Below, piece by piece: positions 39,743 through 46,159 of a stretch of DNA of 46,159 bases. The stretch spans positions 1 to 46,159 of the forward strand of contig NZ_FYAM01000007.1 of the NCBI RefSeq assembly GCF_900185645.1, given 5' to 3'. The position numbers were made by a program, and so were the translations under genes. Numbering within the stretch: the first letter of the stretch is position 1; every line of letters begins with the position of its first letter. Origin of the DNA: Clostridium sp. BSD9I1 (GTDB lineage: Bacteria > Bacillota > Clostridia > Clostridiales > Clostridiaceae). The notes under the pieces were generated by a model. The model was not told where the DNA came from. It saw only the letters and a program-made list of their open reading frames with translations, and searched no databases.

Positions 39743-40663
39743 TTATCCAATTATGTTATTTTCTCTAGCATAATAAAACAAATATTGTTGAGCAAAACCA
39801 GAAAGTTTTCCAAACTTCTCACGTCCGAATTCTCTTATTTTCTTTAAGGATACATCTGGAGCTACATAGAAATGCTGCATAGCTCTTTTCACCCATACGT
39901 CTACTGGAAATGCAGAATATTTTCCCATAGAAAACAACATTATACAGTCCGCCACCTTAGGGCCTATTCCCATAAAATTTTGAAGTTCCTTGTGACACTC
40001 ATCATCATTTTTGCTTATTATTAAATTTATATCAAAGCTTTCATTATAAGTTTCACTTGATGAATTTAAATTGCTATATATTTTTTCAACTGTATCTCTT
40101 ATATATTTAGCTCTAAAACCCGTTCCTAGACTTTCTAACTCCTCTTCTGTAGCTGCATGTAATTTCTCTACAGTTGGGAAGGTATAATAGACCTTTTTCT
40201 TATAATAAAGAGGTTCCCCAAAACTTTTACTTATCTTTTCTATAGCTCTTTTTATCATTGGTATTCTATTATTTGCAGATATAATAAAGGAAATAATAAG
40301 TTCAAAAGGCTCCTGTTTTAAAAGTCTTATTCCATGACCAAACTCCACTGCTTTTTTTAAAAGCTCATCTTCACTTAATATACTTTTCACCTCTGCATAA
40401 TCTCTAGTTAAATCAAAATATTCCATCCAAATATTTTTAAATTCTTCTTCTGTGGCATTGTAAATTAAGACATCATTATTTCTTTTTTCTACTTCTATCA
40501 CACGTCCAAATGCTACCCCAATATACCTGCCATCCTCTTGTTTATTCCACCTAAAACACTGCCCACATTCAAAAATATGTGGTAGTTCAAAGTTTAAGAC
40601 ATCCTTTACAACTACCACATTTATATCATCCTCTATATAATTTTCTATATAATTAAAATCCAT
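39743..40663 (-). CDS. ogg: 8-oxoguanine DNA glycosylase (OGG1-like)
   Basis: 306 residues, close to eukaryotic OGG1 architecture: an N-terminal beta domain (ECGQCFRWNKQEDG..., about 32-60), a helical domain with PFELIISFIISANNRI, and the helix-hairpin-helix GPD motif MGIGPKVADCI, whose Lys is the Schiff-base nucleophile, followed by AFPVDVWVKRAM with the catalytic Asp. It removes 8-oxoG and nicks the strand. The ribosome site GGAGA precedes the ATG. It follows nfnB on the same strand but repeat copy C lies between, so it is probably its own unit. DNA-3-methyladenine glycosylase II (AlkA) is the main alternative label but the OGG_N-like start argues against it. Confidence 0.92.
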   Translation of the reverse strand: MDFNYIENYIEDDINVVVVKDVLNFELPHIFECGQCFRWNKQEDGRYIGVAFGRVIEVEKRNNDVLIYNATEEEFKNIWMEYFDLTRDYAEVKSILSEDELLKKAVEFGHGIRLLKQEPFELIISFIISANNRIPMIKRAIEKISKSFGEPLYYKKKVYYTFPTVEKLHAATEEELESLGTGFRAKYIRDTVEKIYSNLNSSSETYNESFDINLIISKNDDECHKELQNFMGIGPKVADCIMLFSMGKYSAFPVDVWVKRAMQHFYVAPDVSLKKIREFGREKFGKLSGFAQQYLFYYARENNIIG

Positions 40664-40740
40664 CTTTTATCTCTCCTTTTAGAAATATTACGGCATTTTA
40701 TTATTCCTCTATAACACAGTTTTCATTCATACCTAAAACA

Positions 40741-40814
40741 AAGGTGCTAGATGCTAGGGTTACAAGAAACCTTGTATGCCAAAATTTCTACATTTCCTAA
40801 CTACTAGCACCTAA
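40741..40814. repeat. Dispersed CTAG-rich palindromic repeat, copy C
   Basis: AAGGTGCTAGATGCTAGGG at the left (40741-40759) faces CTAGCACCTAA at the right (40804-40814). Its start is shared with copy A (GGTGCTAGATGCTA) and its right half (AAAATTTCTACATTTCCTA) with copy B. It ends eight bp beyond the stop codon of nfnB. Confidence 0.8.
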
Positions 40815-40821
40815 CATCTAA

Positions 40822-42204
40822 TTACTTGCTTAAGAATTCATCAATAGCTTTTGCTGCTTTTTTACCTGCTCCCATTGCAAGTATTACTGTAGCTGCACCT
40901 GTTACAGCATCTCCACCAGCAAATATTCCCTTTTTAGTAGTTTCACCCGTTTCATCTTCTGCAATGATACATCCCCATTTGTTTGTATCTAACCCCTTAG
41001 TTGTTGAGGTTATAAGAGGATTTGGAGAAGTTCCAAGAGCCATTATGACTGTATCTAATTCTATTTCATACTCTGAATCCTTTATTTCTACAGGTCTTCT
41101 TCTTCCAGACTCATCAGGGGCACCAAGTTCCATCTTAATGCACTTCATACCCTTTACCCACCCATTTTCATCACTAAGTATTTCTATTGGGTTTGTAAGC
41201 AAATCAAATATTATTCCTTCTTCCTTAGCATGGTGAATTTCTTCTCTTCTTGCTGGAAGTTCTTCTTCTGATCTTCTATAAACTATATGAACTTCTGCTC
41301 CAAGTCTTCTTGCAGTTCTAGCAGCATCCATAGCTACGTTACCACCACCAACTACAGCAAGCTTTGTTCCTACCTTTACAGGAGTATCATAATCATTTCT
41401 AAATGCCTTCATAAGATTATTTCTAGTTAAAAACTCATTAGCAGAAAATACTCCATTAAGGTTTTCTCCAGGTATTCCCATAAACTTAGGAAGTCCTGCC
41501 CCTGACCCTACAAATACAGCACCAAAACCTTCTTCTTCCATAAGTTCCTCTATGGTGACAGTTCTACCTACTATAACATCTGTTTCAATTTTTACGCCTA
41601 ATTTCTTTACATTTTCTATTTCATGCTTTACAACAGTTTCTTTCGGAAGCCTAAACTCAGGTATTCCATATACCAAAACCCCACCTGCTTCATGTAAAGC
41701 TTCAAATATAGTAACATCATAACCCATTTTAGCTAGGTCTCCTGCACAAGTAAGACCAGCTGGTCCGCTTCCTATAACTGCAACCTTTTTATTCTTTTTA
41801 TCACTCTTTACAGTTAAATCTAGGTTATTTTCTCTTGACCAGTCTCCGATAAATCTTTCAAGCTTACCAATTGCTACTGGTTCACCCTTAATTCCAAGTA
41901 TACATTTGCCTTCACATTGGCTTTCCTGTGGGCATACTCTTCCACATACTGCTGGAAGCGAACTATCTCTATTTATCACCCTTGCCGCTTCCTCGAAGTT
42001 ACCTTCTTTCAAGTGTTGTATAAATTCAGGTATATTTATAGCTACAGGACATTTAGGAACGCACATTGGATTTTTACAATTCAAACATCTTTCTGCTTCC
42101 TTTATGGCTTCTTCTTCAGTATAACCTAAAGATACTTCCTTAAAATTTTTAACTCTTTCCTCCGGGTTCTGTTCTTTAGATAAAGTTCTTTTAAATTTAT
42201 CCAT
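40822..42204 (-). CDS. nfnB: NfnB subunit, NADPH-dependent ferredoxin:NAD+ oxidoreductase
   Basis: 460 residues, similar to the small subunit of glutamate synthase (often labelled GltA). Two [4Fe-4S] clusters are coordinated by the N-terminal cysteines (CLNCKNPMCVPKCP and CGRVCPQESQCEGKC, about 42-105). These are followed by an FAD site (VIGSGPAGLTCAGDLA) and an NADPH site (VVGGGNVAMDAARTARRLG). Its ATG overlaps the stop of the upstream FNR-like gene (TAATG), which is the NfnA partner. The NfnAB complex reversibly couples NADPH oxidation to reduction of ferredoxin and NAD+. The context, with no large glutamate synthase subunit, supports Nfn over GltD. Confidence 0.93.
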   Translation of the reverse strand: MDKFKRTLSKEQNPEERVKNFKEVSLGYTEEEAIKEAERCLNCKNPMCVPKCPVAINIPEFIQHLKEGNFEEAARVINRDSSLPAVCGRVCPQESQCEGKCILGIKGEPVAIGKLERFIGDWSRENNLDLTVKSDKKNKKVAVIGSGPAGLTCAGDLAKMGYDVTIFEALHEAGGVLVYGIPEFRLPKETVVKHEIENVKKLGVKIETDVIVGRTVTIEELMEEEGFGAVFVGSGAGLPKFMGIPGENLNGVFSANEFLTRNNLMKAFRNDYDTPVKVGTKLAVVGGGNVAMDAARTARRLGAEVHIVYRRSEEELPARREEIHHAKEEGIIFDLLTNPIEILSDENGWVKGMKCIKMELGAPDESGRRRPVEIKDSEYEIELDTVIMALGTSPNPLITSTTKGLDTNKWGCIIAEDETGETTKKGIFAGGDAVTGAATVILAMGAGKKAAKAIDEFLSK

Positions 42205-43094
42205 TATTCCTCACCGTCCAATCCTACAAAGCATTTATGACCTTCTGCTTTTTCCTGGTCTTCAAGTATTTTTTTACCTTCCTCTGTCTTATACATACCT
42301 TGTCTTCTCATAGCTTCCTCAAAGTCCACTTCATGTCCATCAAATTCTGGACCTTCTACGCAGGCAAATCGTGTTTTCCCAGCTACTGTAACTCTACAAG
42401 CTCCACACATACCTGTACCATCTACCATTAAAGTATTTAAACTTACTATAGTTTTTAAACCATACTCTTTAGTAAGTTTTGTAACAAATTTCATCATTAT
42501 CATAGGTCCTATAGCCACAACTAAGTCGTATTCCTTCTTTTCTTCGTCAATTAACTTTTTAAGAAAATCTGTAACTAATCCTTTAAACCCATACGAACCA
42601 TCATCAGTGGCCACATACATGTTTCCAGCTACTTCTTTCATCTCTTCTTCAAGTATTAAAGTTTCTCTTGATTTAGTTCCAACTATTACATCTGCCTTCA
42701 CACCTACAGAATTTAACCACTTAACCTGTGGATATACCGGAGCAGCTCCAACACCACCTGCTATAAATATTATTTTCTTTTTCCTTAGCTCTTCTAAGTC
42801 TTCGTTGACTAATTCAGAAGGCTGTCCCAGTGGTCCTACAAAATCCATAAAATGTTCTCCCACTTCTAATGCTGCCATCCTTTTTGTTGAACTTCCAACT
42901 ACCTGGAATACTATTGTTACAGATCTTTTATCTTTATCATAGTCACAAATGGTTAAAGGGATTCTTTCCCCTCTCTCATCCATTCTTACTATTACAAATT
43001 GTCCTGGCTTTGCTGATTTTGCAACTCTTGGTGCTTCTATATCCATAAGATAAATATTTGGTGCTAAAAGTCTTTTATTTAAAATTTTATACAT
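42204..43094 (-). CDS. nfnA: NfnA subunit, FAD/NAD(H)-binding
   Basis: 296 residues of the ferredoxin-NADP reductase fold, related to dihydroorotate dehydrogenase electron-transfer subunits. FAD-binding RIPLTICDYD (about 53-62), NAD-binding FIAGGVGAAPVYPQ (about 109-122), and a C-terminal [2Fe-2S] site with cysteines in GMCGACRVTVAG and RFACVEGPEFDGHEVDF. It forms NfnAB with the overlapping downstream gene. The ATG at 43094 follows GGGAGGG by six nt; a longer frame from 43130 lacks a ribosome site. A promoter with an overlapping palindrome lies at 43195-43230. Confidence 0.93.
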   Translation of the reverse strand: MYKILNKRLLAPNIYLMDIEAPRVAKSAKPGQFVIVRMDERGERIPLTICDYDKDKRSVTIVFQVVGSSTKRMAALEVGEHFMDFVGPLGQPSELVNEDLEELRKKKIIFIAGGVGAAPVYPQVKWLNSVGVKADVIVGTKSRETLILEEEMKEVAGNMYVATDDGSYGFKGLVTDFLKKLIDEEKKEYDLVVAIGPMIMMKFVTKLTKEYGLKTIVSLNTLMVDGTGMCGACRVTVAGKTRFACVEGPEFDGHEVDFEEAMRRQGMYKTEEGKKILEDQEKAEGHKCFVGLDGEE

Positions 43095-43194
43095 TGTTTT
43101 CCCTCCCTCAATTAATCTCCATTTACACAATTATAAAACTATGTACTCCTCACAAATTAGCACATTTTAGCTAAATAAAGTGTTTCTTTTCTTA

Positions 43195-43230
43195 TAGACT
43201 ATTATATATAAATAATAGTCTAATAATCAA
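43195..43230 (-). promoter_or_regulatory. Promoter of nfnAB with overlapping palindrome
   Basis: -35 TTGATT (43225-43230), 18-bp spacer, -10 TATAAT (43201-43206) on the minus strand. A palindrome TAGACTATTA/TAATAGTCTA (43195-43204 and 43213-43222) covers the -10 and most of the spacer, a good position for a repressor site. It does not match the Rex consensus (TTGTTAA-n4-TTAACAA). The 297-bp gap to hbd also holds the hbd terminator. Confidence 0.6.
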
Positions 43231-43344
43231 CTAAAAAAGCAAGATAATTTAAGATATTCTTAAATTTAAAAAACGAAATTAATAACATCAAAATTGACAA
43301 TATTAAAACTAATATAAAGATTTATACCACTAAATTTAGTCAAT

Positions 43345-43375
43345 AAAAAAACTAGAGCCTTATTAAAGACTCTAG
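43345..43375 (-). terminator. Terminator of the butyryl-CoA operon
   Basis: On the minus strand CTAGAGTCTT/AAGGCTCTAG pair over ten positions with one G.U (43352-43375), followed by TTTTTTT. It is 16 bp after the hbd stop. Confidence 0.88.
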
Positions 43376-43391
43376 CCTTATATATTTAAAA

Positions 43392-44240
43392 TTATTTTGC
43401 GTAGTTGTGGAATCCTCTTCCTGATTTTCTTCCAAGCCATCCAGCTCTTACATATTTTCTAAGTAAGGAGTGAGCTCTGTATTTTGTATCTCCTGTTTCT
43501 GTATATAATACATCCATTATAGCAAGACATATATCAAGTCCTACTAAGTCTCCTAATGCAAGAGGTCCCATTGGATGATTTGCTCCAAGCATCATAGCCT
43601 TATCTATATCTTCAGCTGATGCTATTCCTTCAGCGTAAATTCCAACTGCTTCATTGATCATTGGAATTAATATTCTATTTACAACAAATCCTGGAGCTTC
43701 AGCAACTTCTACTGGATCCTTACCAATTGCTACAGATACTTCTTTAACAGCATCAAAAGTTTCCTGTGATGTAGCCATTCCTCTGATTATTTCTACAAGC
43801 TTCATAACTGGAGCTGGGTTAAAGAAATGCATTCCTATAACCTTGTCTGGTCTTGTTGTAGCTGTAGCTACTTCAGTTATAGATAAAGATGAAGTATTTG
43901 AAGCAAGAATAGTTTCTGGCTTACAAATCTTATCTAATTCAGCAAATATTTCTCTTTTTATTTTCATGTTTTCTACTGCTGCTTCTATAATTAAATCACA
44001 ATCAGCTGCCATGTTTAGGTCAACTGTTCCAGTTAATCTTGCAAGTATAGCATCCATATCTTCCTGAGCCATTTTTCCCTTAGCAACTAACTTAGAAAGA
44101 CCTTTGTTTATTCCGTTAAGTCCTCTTTCTACGAACTCATCCTTTATATCTCTTAATACTACTTCATAACCCTTTACTGCGAAGGCCTGAGCAATTCCTG
44201 CTCCCATAGTTCCTGCACCAAGAACACAAATCTTTTTCAT
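43392..44240 (-). CDS. hbd: 3-hydroxybutyryl-CoA dehydrogenase
   Basis: 282 residues, exactly the usual clostridial size. It reduces acetoacetyl-CoA to 3-hydroxybutyryl-CoA in butyrate formation. NAD-binding [14 protein letters not shown] (about 8-21), the active-site His and Asn region [14 protein letters not shown] (about 138-151), and the C-terminal dimerisation helix with [12 protein letters not shown] are present. The ribosome site GGGAGG precedes the ATG. Third visible gene after etfB and etfA; crt and bcd are expected beyond the right edge. Last gene of the operon, closed by a terminator. Confidence 0.98.
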   Translation of the reverse strand: MKKICVLGAGTMGAGIAQAFAVKGYEVVLRDIKDEFVERGLNGINKGLSKLVAKGKMAQEDMDAILARLTGTVDLNMAADCDLIIEAAVENMKIKREIFAELDKICKPETILASNTSSLSITEVATATTRPDKVIGMHFFNPAPVMKLVEIIRGMATSQETFDAVKEVSVAIGKDPVEVAEAPGFVVNRILIPMINEAVGIYAEGIASAEDIDKAMMLGANHPMGPLALGDLVGLDICLAIMDVLYTETGDTKYRAHSLLRKYVRAGWLGRKSGRGFHNYAK

Positions 44241-44296
44241 AGTATATATCCTCCCTAAACAAATATATTTTATAGTTTAACAAAACATATGAAAAT

Positions 44297-44332
44297 ATAC
44301 ATGTTTGCACTAGTAAAAGTGCAAACATGTAT
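44297..44332. other. Perfect hairpin between etfA and hbd
   Basis: 15-bp perfect arms ATACATGTTTGCACT/AGTGCAAACATGTAT (44297-44311 and 44318-44332), loop of six, eight bp beyond the etfA stop. The minus-strand tail is ATTTTC, a weak U-tract. It may attenuate or stabilise mRNA so that hbd is expressed at a different level from etfBA. Confidence 0.75.
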
Positions 44333-44339
44333 TTAAATG

Positions 44340-45347
44340 CTAGTTTTTAGCTTCTTTTATTTGAGCTATTAGTTCAGGAACAACTTTCTTGAAGTCTCCT
44401 ACTAATGCTACATCAGCTATCTGCATGATTGGAGCGCTTTCATCTTTGTTTATAGCTATTATAAAGTCAGAATCCTGCATACCAGCTAAATGCTGTATAG
44501 CTCCAGAAATACCTACTGCAATGTATATCTTAGGTCTAACTGTTTTACCAGTCTGGCCTACTTGGTAAGCTTTATCTATCCAAGCATTATCTATAGCAGC
44601 ACGGGATCCTCCTATGCTTCCTTCTAATACATCAGCTAATTCTTCAAGTAATGCAAAGTTTTCTTTTGCACCTACTCCTCTACCACCAGATACGATGAAT
44701 TCAGCTTCAGTTATATCAGCTACAGTCTTAGCTAATTTAACAACTTCTTCAGTCTTAGTTCTGATGTCAGATTCTTTTACATCTACAGCTATTGTTTCAA
44801 CTTCACCAGTTCTGTTTTCATCTTTTGCAAGTTTTGCAAACACTCCTGGTCTAACTGTTGCCATCTGTGGTCTGTGATCAGCACAGATGATAGTAGCCAT
44901 TAAGTTTCCTCCGAAAGCAGGTCTTGTCATTAGTAAGTGGTTTGTTCCATCTTCTGTTTCAAGTCCTGTACAGTCAGCTGTAAGTCCAGTTGATAATCTT
45001 GCAGCAACTCTTGGTCCTAAGTCTCTTCCTATGAAAGAAGCACCTACAAGAATTATTTCTGGTTTCTTTTCATTTGCAAGTTCACATATAACCTTTGTGT
45101 ATCCATCAGTTGTGAAGTGCTTTAATAATGGATTGTGAGCATATATAACTTCATCCGCACCAAAAGCTATTAATTCGCGAGTTGCGTCTTCCATTCCTTC
45201 TCCGCCAACTAATAATGCAGTTAATTTTACTCCTAATTTATCAGCAATTGCTCTACCTTTTCCTAAAAGTTCTAGAGCAACTTTTTGTAACTGTCCATCT
45301 CTTTGTTCAGCAAATACCCATACGCCTTTGTAATCTGCTATATTCAT
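44340..45347 (-). CDS. etfA: Electron transfer flavoprotein alpha subunit
   Basis: 335 residues. With EtfB it binds FAD and, in complex with butyryl-CoA dehydrogenase, bifurcates electrons from NADH to crotonyl-CoA and ferredoxin. The C-terminal FAD domain is clear: VSGGRGVG (about 220), AAIDNAWID, QVGQTGKTVRPKIYIAVGISGAIQHL (positions about 260-285, given in part) and INKDESAPIMQIADVALVGD. The ribosome site GGAGG lies between etfB and etfA (18 bp gap). The order etfB-etfA-hbd is that of the clostridial crotonyl-CoA operon. Confidence 0.98.
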   Translation of the reverse strand: MNIADYKGVWVFAEQRDGQLQKVALELLGKGRAIADKLGVKLTALLVGGEGMEDATRELIAFGADEVIYAHNPLLKHFTTDGYTKVICELANEKKPEIILVGASFIGRDLGPRVAARLSTGLTADCTGLETEDGTNHLLMTRPAFGGNLMATIICADHRPQMATVRPGVFAKLAKDENRTGEVETIAVDVKESDIRTKTEEVVKLAKTVADITEAEFIVSGGRGVGAKENFALLEELADVLEGSIGGSRAAIDNAWIDKAYQVGQTGKTVRPKIYIAVGISGAIQHLAGMQDSDFIIAINKDESAPIMQIADVALVGDFKKVVPELIAQIKEAKN

Positions 45348-45365
45348 TTAAAAATCCCTCCTAAA

Positions 45366-46148
45366 TTAGATATAGTGTTTTTCCTTTAATTTTGCAACTG
45401 CCTGTGCTGCTGCTTCTTTAGGTGGTAAGTTAACTATTGCTCCCTTGCCCTTAGCTTCTTTAGTAGCTGACTTCTTAACCTTTGTTGGTGATCCTGGAAG
45501 TCCAAGGAAGGATTTATCTACTCCTATATACTCTGCATTCCATACTTCTACTTCTTTATCAAAAGCTCCGAAGATATGTCCTACGCTCATGTATCTTGGT
45601 ACGTTTAATTCTTTTATAGCTGTTAGAAGAACTGGTGTCTGAACTTTTATGTTTTCATATCCATCTTCCCAAGCTCTCTTAACTCTTAAGCCGCCTTCTG
45701 CTTTTTCTACTGCTTCTACATAAGTTATTTGTGGTAAGTTTAAGTGTTCAGCTATTTCTGGTCCAACCTGAGCTGTATCTCCATCTATAGCCTGTCTTCC
45801 AGCAAATATTATGTCATAGTCTCCCATTTTTTCTATTGCTCCTGCAAGTGCTCTTGAAGTTGCAAGAGTATCTGCACCAGCAAAAGCTCTGTCAGAGATT
45901 AATACTGCTCTGTCTGCTCCCATAGCAAAAGCTTCTCTTAAAGCAACTTCTGCCTGTGGAGGTCCCATGCTTAATACAGCAACATTTGCACCATATTTAT
46001 CTTTTAGTGCTAACGCTTCTTCTAAAGCATTCTTGTCATCTGGGTTTATGATTGATGGAACACCTTCTCTTATAAGAGTTCCTGTAACTGGATCTATTTT
46101 AACTTCATTTGTATCTGGAACTTGTTTTAAACAAACAATTATATTCAT
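45366..46148 (-). CDS. etfB: Electron transfer flavoprotein beta subunit
   Basis: 260 residues. It partners EtfA and in bifurcating systems carries the second FAD. Typical start MNIIVCLKQVPDTNEVKID, the NPDDKNALEEALALKDKYG loop and VLSMGPPQAE (about 55-65), FAGRQAIDGDTAQVGPEIAE (about 115-134), and LLTAIKELNVPRYMS. The ATG at 46148 fits the family start; only 11 bases lie upstream in the window, so the ribosome site cannot be judged. The gene is complete. bcd is expected upstream beyond the right edge. Confidence 0.98.
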   Translation of the reverse strand: MNIIVCLKQVPDTNEVKIDPVTGTLIREGVPSIINPDDKNALEEALALKDKYGANVAVLSMGPPQAEVALREAFAMGADRAVLISDRAFAGADTLATSRALAGAIEKMGDYDIIFAGRQAIDGDTAQVGPEIAEHLNLPQITYVEAVEKAEGGLRVKRAWEDGYENIKVQTPVLLTAIKELNVPRYMSVGHIFGAFDKEVEVWNAEYIGVDKSFLGLPGSPTKVKKSATKEAKGKGAIVNLPPKEAAAQAVAKLKEKHYI

Positions 46149-46159
46149 TTAAGTGTACC

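Noticed and set aside
41906-42129. Overlapping plus-strand frames opposite nfnB
   Set aside because: Antisense to the conserved cysteine cluster region of nfnB; typical shadow frames.
40822-43094. Gene pair considered as glutamate synthase small subunit plus sulfide dehydrogenase
   Set aside because: No large glutamate synthase subunit is present and the overlapping FNR-like partner fits NfnAB; the older labels are less likely.
43195-43222. Palindrome considered as a Rex operator
   Set aside because: The sequence lacks TTGTTAA and TTAACAA half sites; kept as an unknown operator candidate.

Overview
This window is AT-rich and reads as a chromosomal core segment of a saccharolytic, butyrate-forming anaerobe of Clostridium sensu stricto. 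Supporting gene content: an etfB-etfA-hbd butyryl-CoA operon end, NfnAB, a monomeric [FeFe]-hydrogenase-like protein, GatCAB, a CIRCE-controlled groESL, and many GGAGG ribosome sites. A species close to C. botulinum/C. sporogenes is my guess and is not proven here. No rRNA, insertion sequence, prophage or CRISPR array was seen.

Layout, left to right. 1-894: eleven minus-strand tRNA genes (the leftmost cut by the window edge) read from one clear promoter at 946-974. 1114-2198: YfcE-type phosphodiesterase and XTP/dITP pyrophosphatase. 2360-6494: lineage-specific genes, namely an unrecognised 466-residue protein, a tiny Cys-rich protein, an orphan peptide-binding lipoprotein, an unknown protein with a weak Mrr-like half, and a small membrane protein. 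6529-14489: conserved minus-strand block pcrA-ligA-(small membrane gene)-gatC-gatA-gatB. 14611-16152: accessory island with a group II intron-like scrap, a secreted protein with a small membrane partner that lacks a normal start codon, and large palindromes. 16153-20450: abgA-like hydrolase, AbgT transporter and a second M20 hydrolase, a scavenging operon for acylated amino acids or aminobenzoyl-glutamate. 20743-24964: YerC/TrpR-like regulator, RsuA-type pseudouridine synthase, a lytic transglycosylase and a seven-repeat beta-sandwich protein. 25138-29256: pullulanase (plus strand), YaiI-like protein, pgi. 29543-32591: guaA and guaB behind a guanine riboswitch with a textbook terminator. 33004-33956: prepilin peptidase behind a cyclic-di-GMP-II riboswitch. 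34117-36216: groEL, groES, CIRCE. 36392-39542: DUF1461 membrane protein, TVP38-type membrane protein, hydrogenase-like protein. 39743-46148: 8-oxoguanine glycosylase, nfnB, nfnA, hbd, etfA, etfB.

How the genes connect. Energy metabolism dominates the right end: EtfAB with butyryl-CoA dehydrogenase (outside the window) bifurcates electrons to ferredoxin, NfnAB balances NADH, ferredoxin and NADPH, and the hydrogenase-like protein may sense or dispose of reducing power. GatCAB supplies Gln-tRNA or Asn-tRNA by transamidation, and a tRNA-Gln is encoded in the left cluster. Purine level controls guaB by riboswitch, cyclic di-GMP is predicted to control pilin maturation, and HrcA/CIRCE controls chaperonin.

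Most notable non-coding features: the c-di-GMP-II riboswitch with its competing hairpin; a family of dispersed palindromic repeats placed just after stop codons (20633, 27283, 40741), one of which supplies a stop codon; and bidirectional terminators that form part of the coding sequence of convergent genes (4024-4054, 37025-37050).
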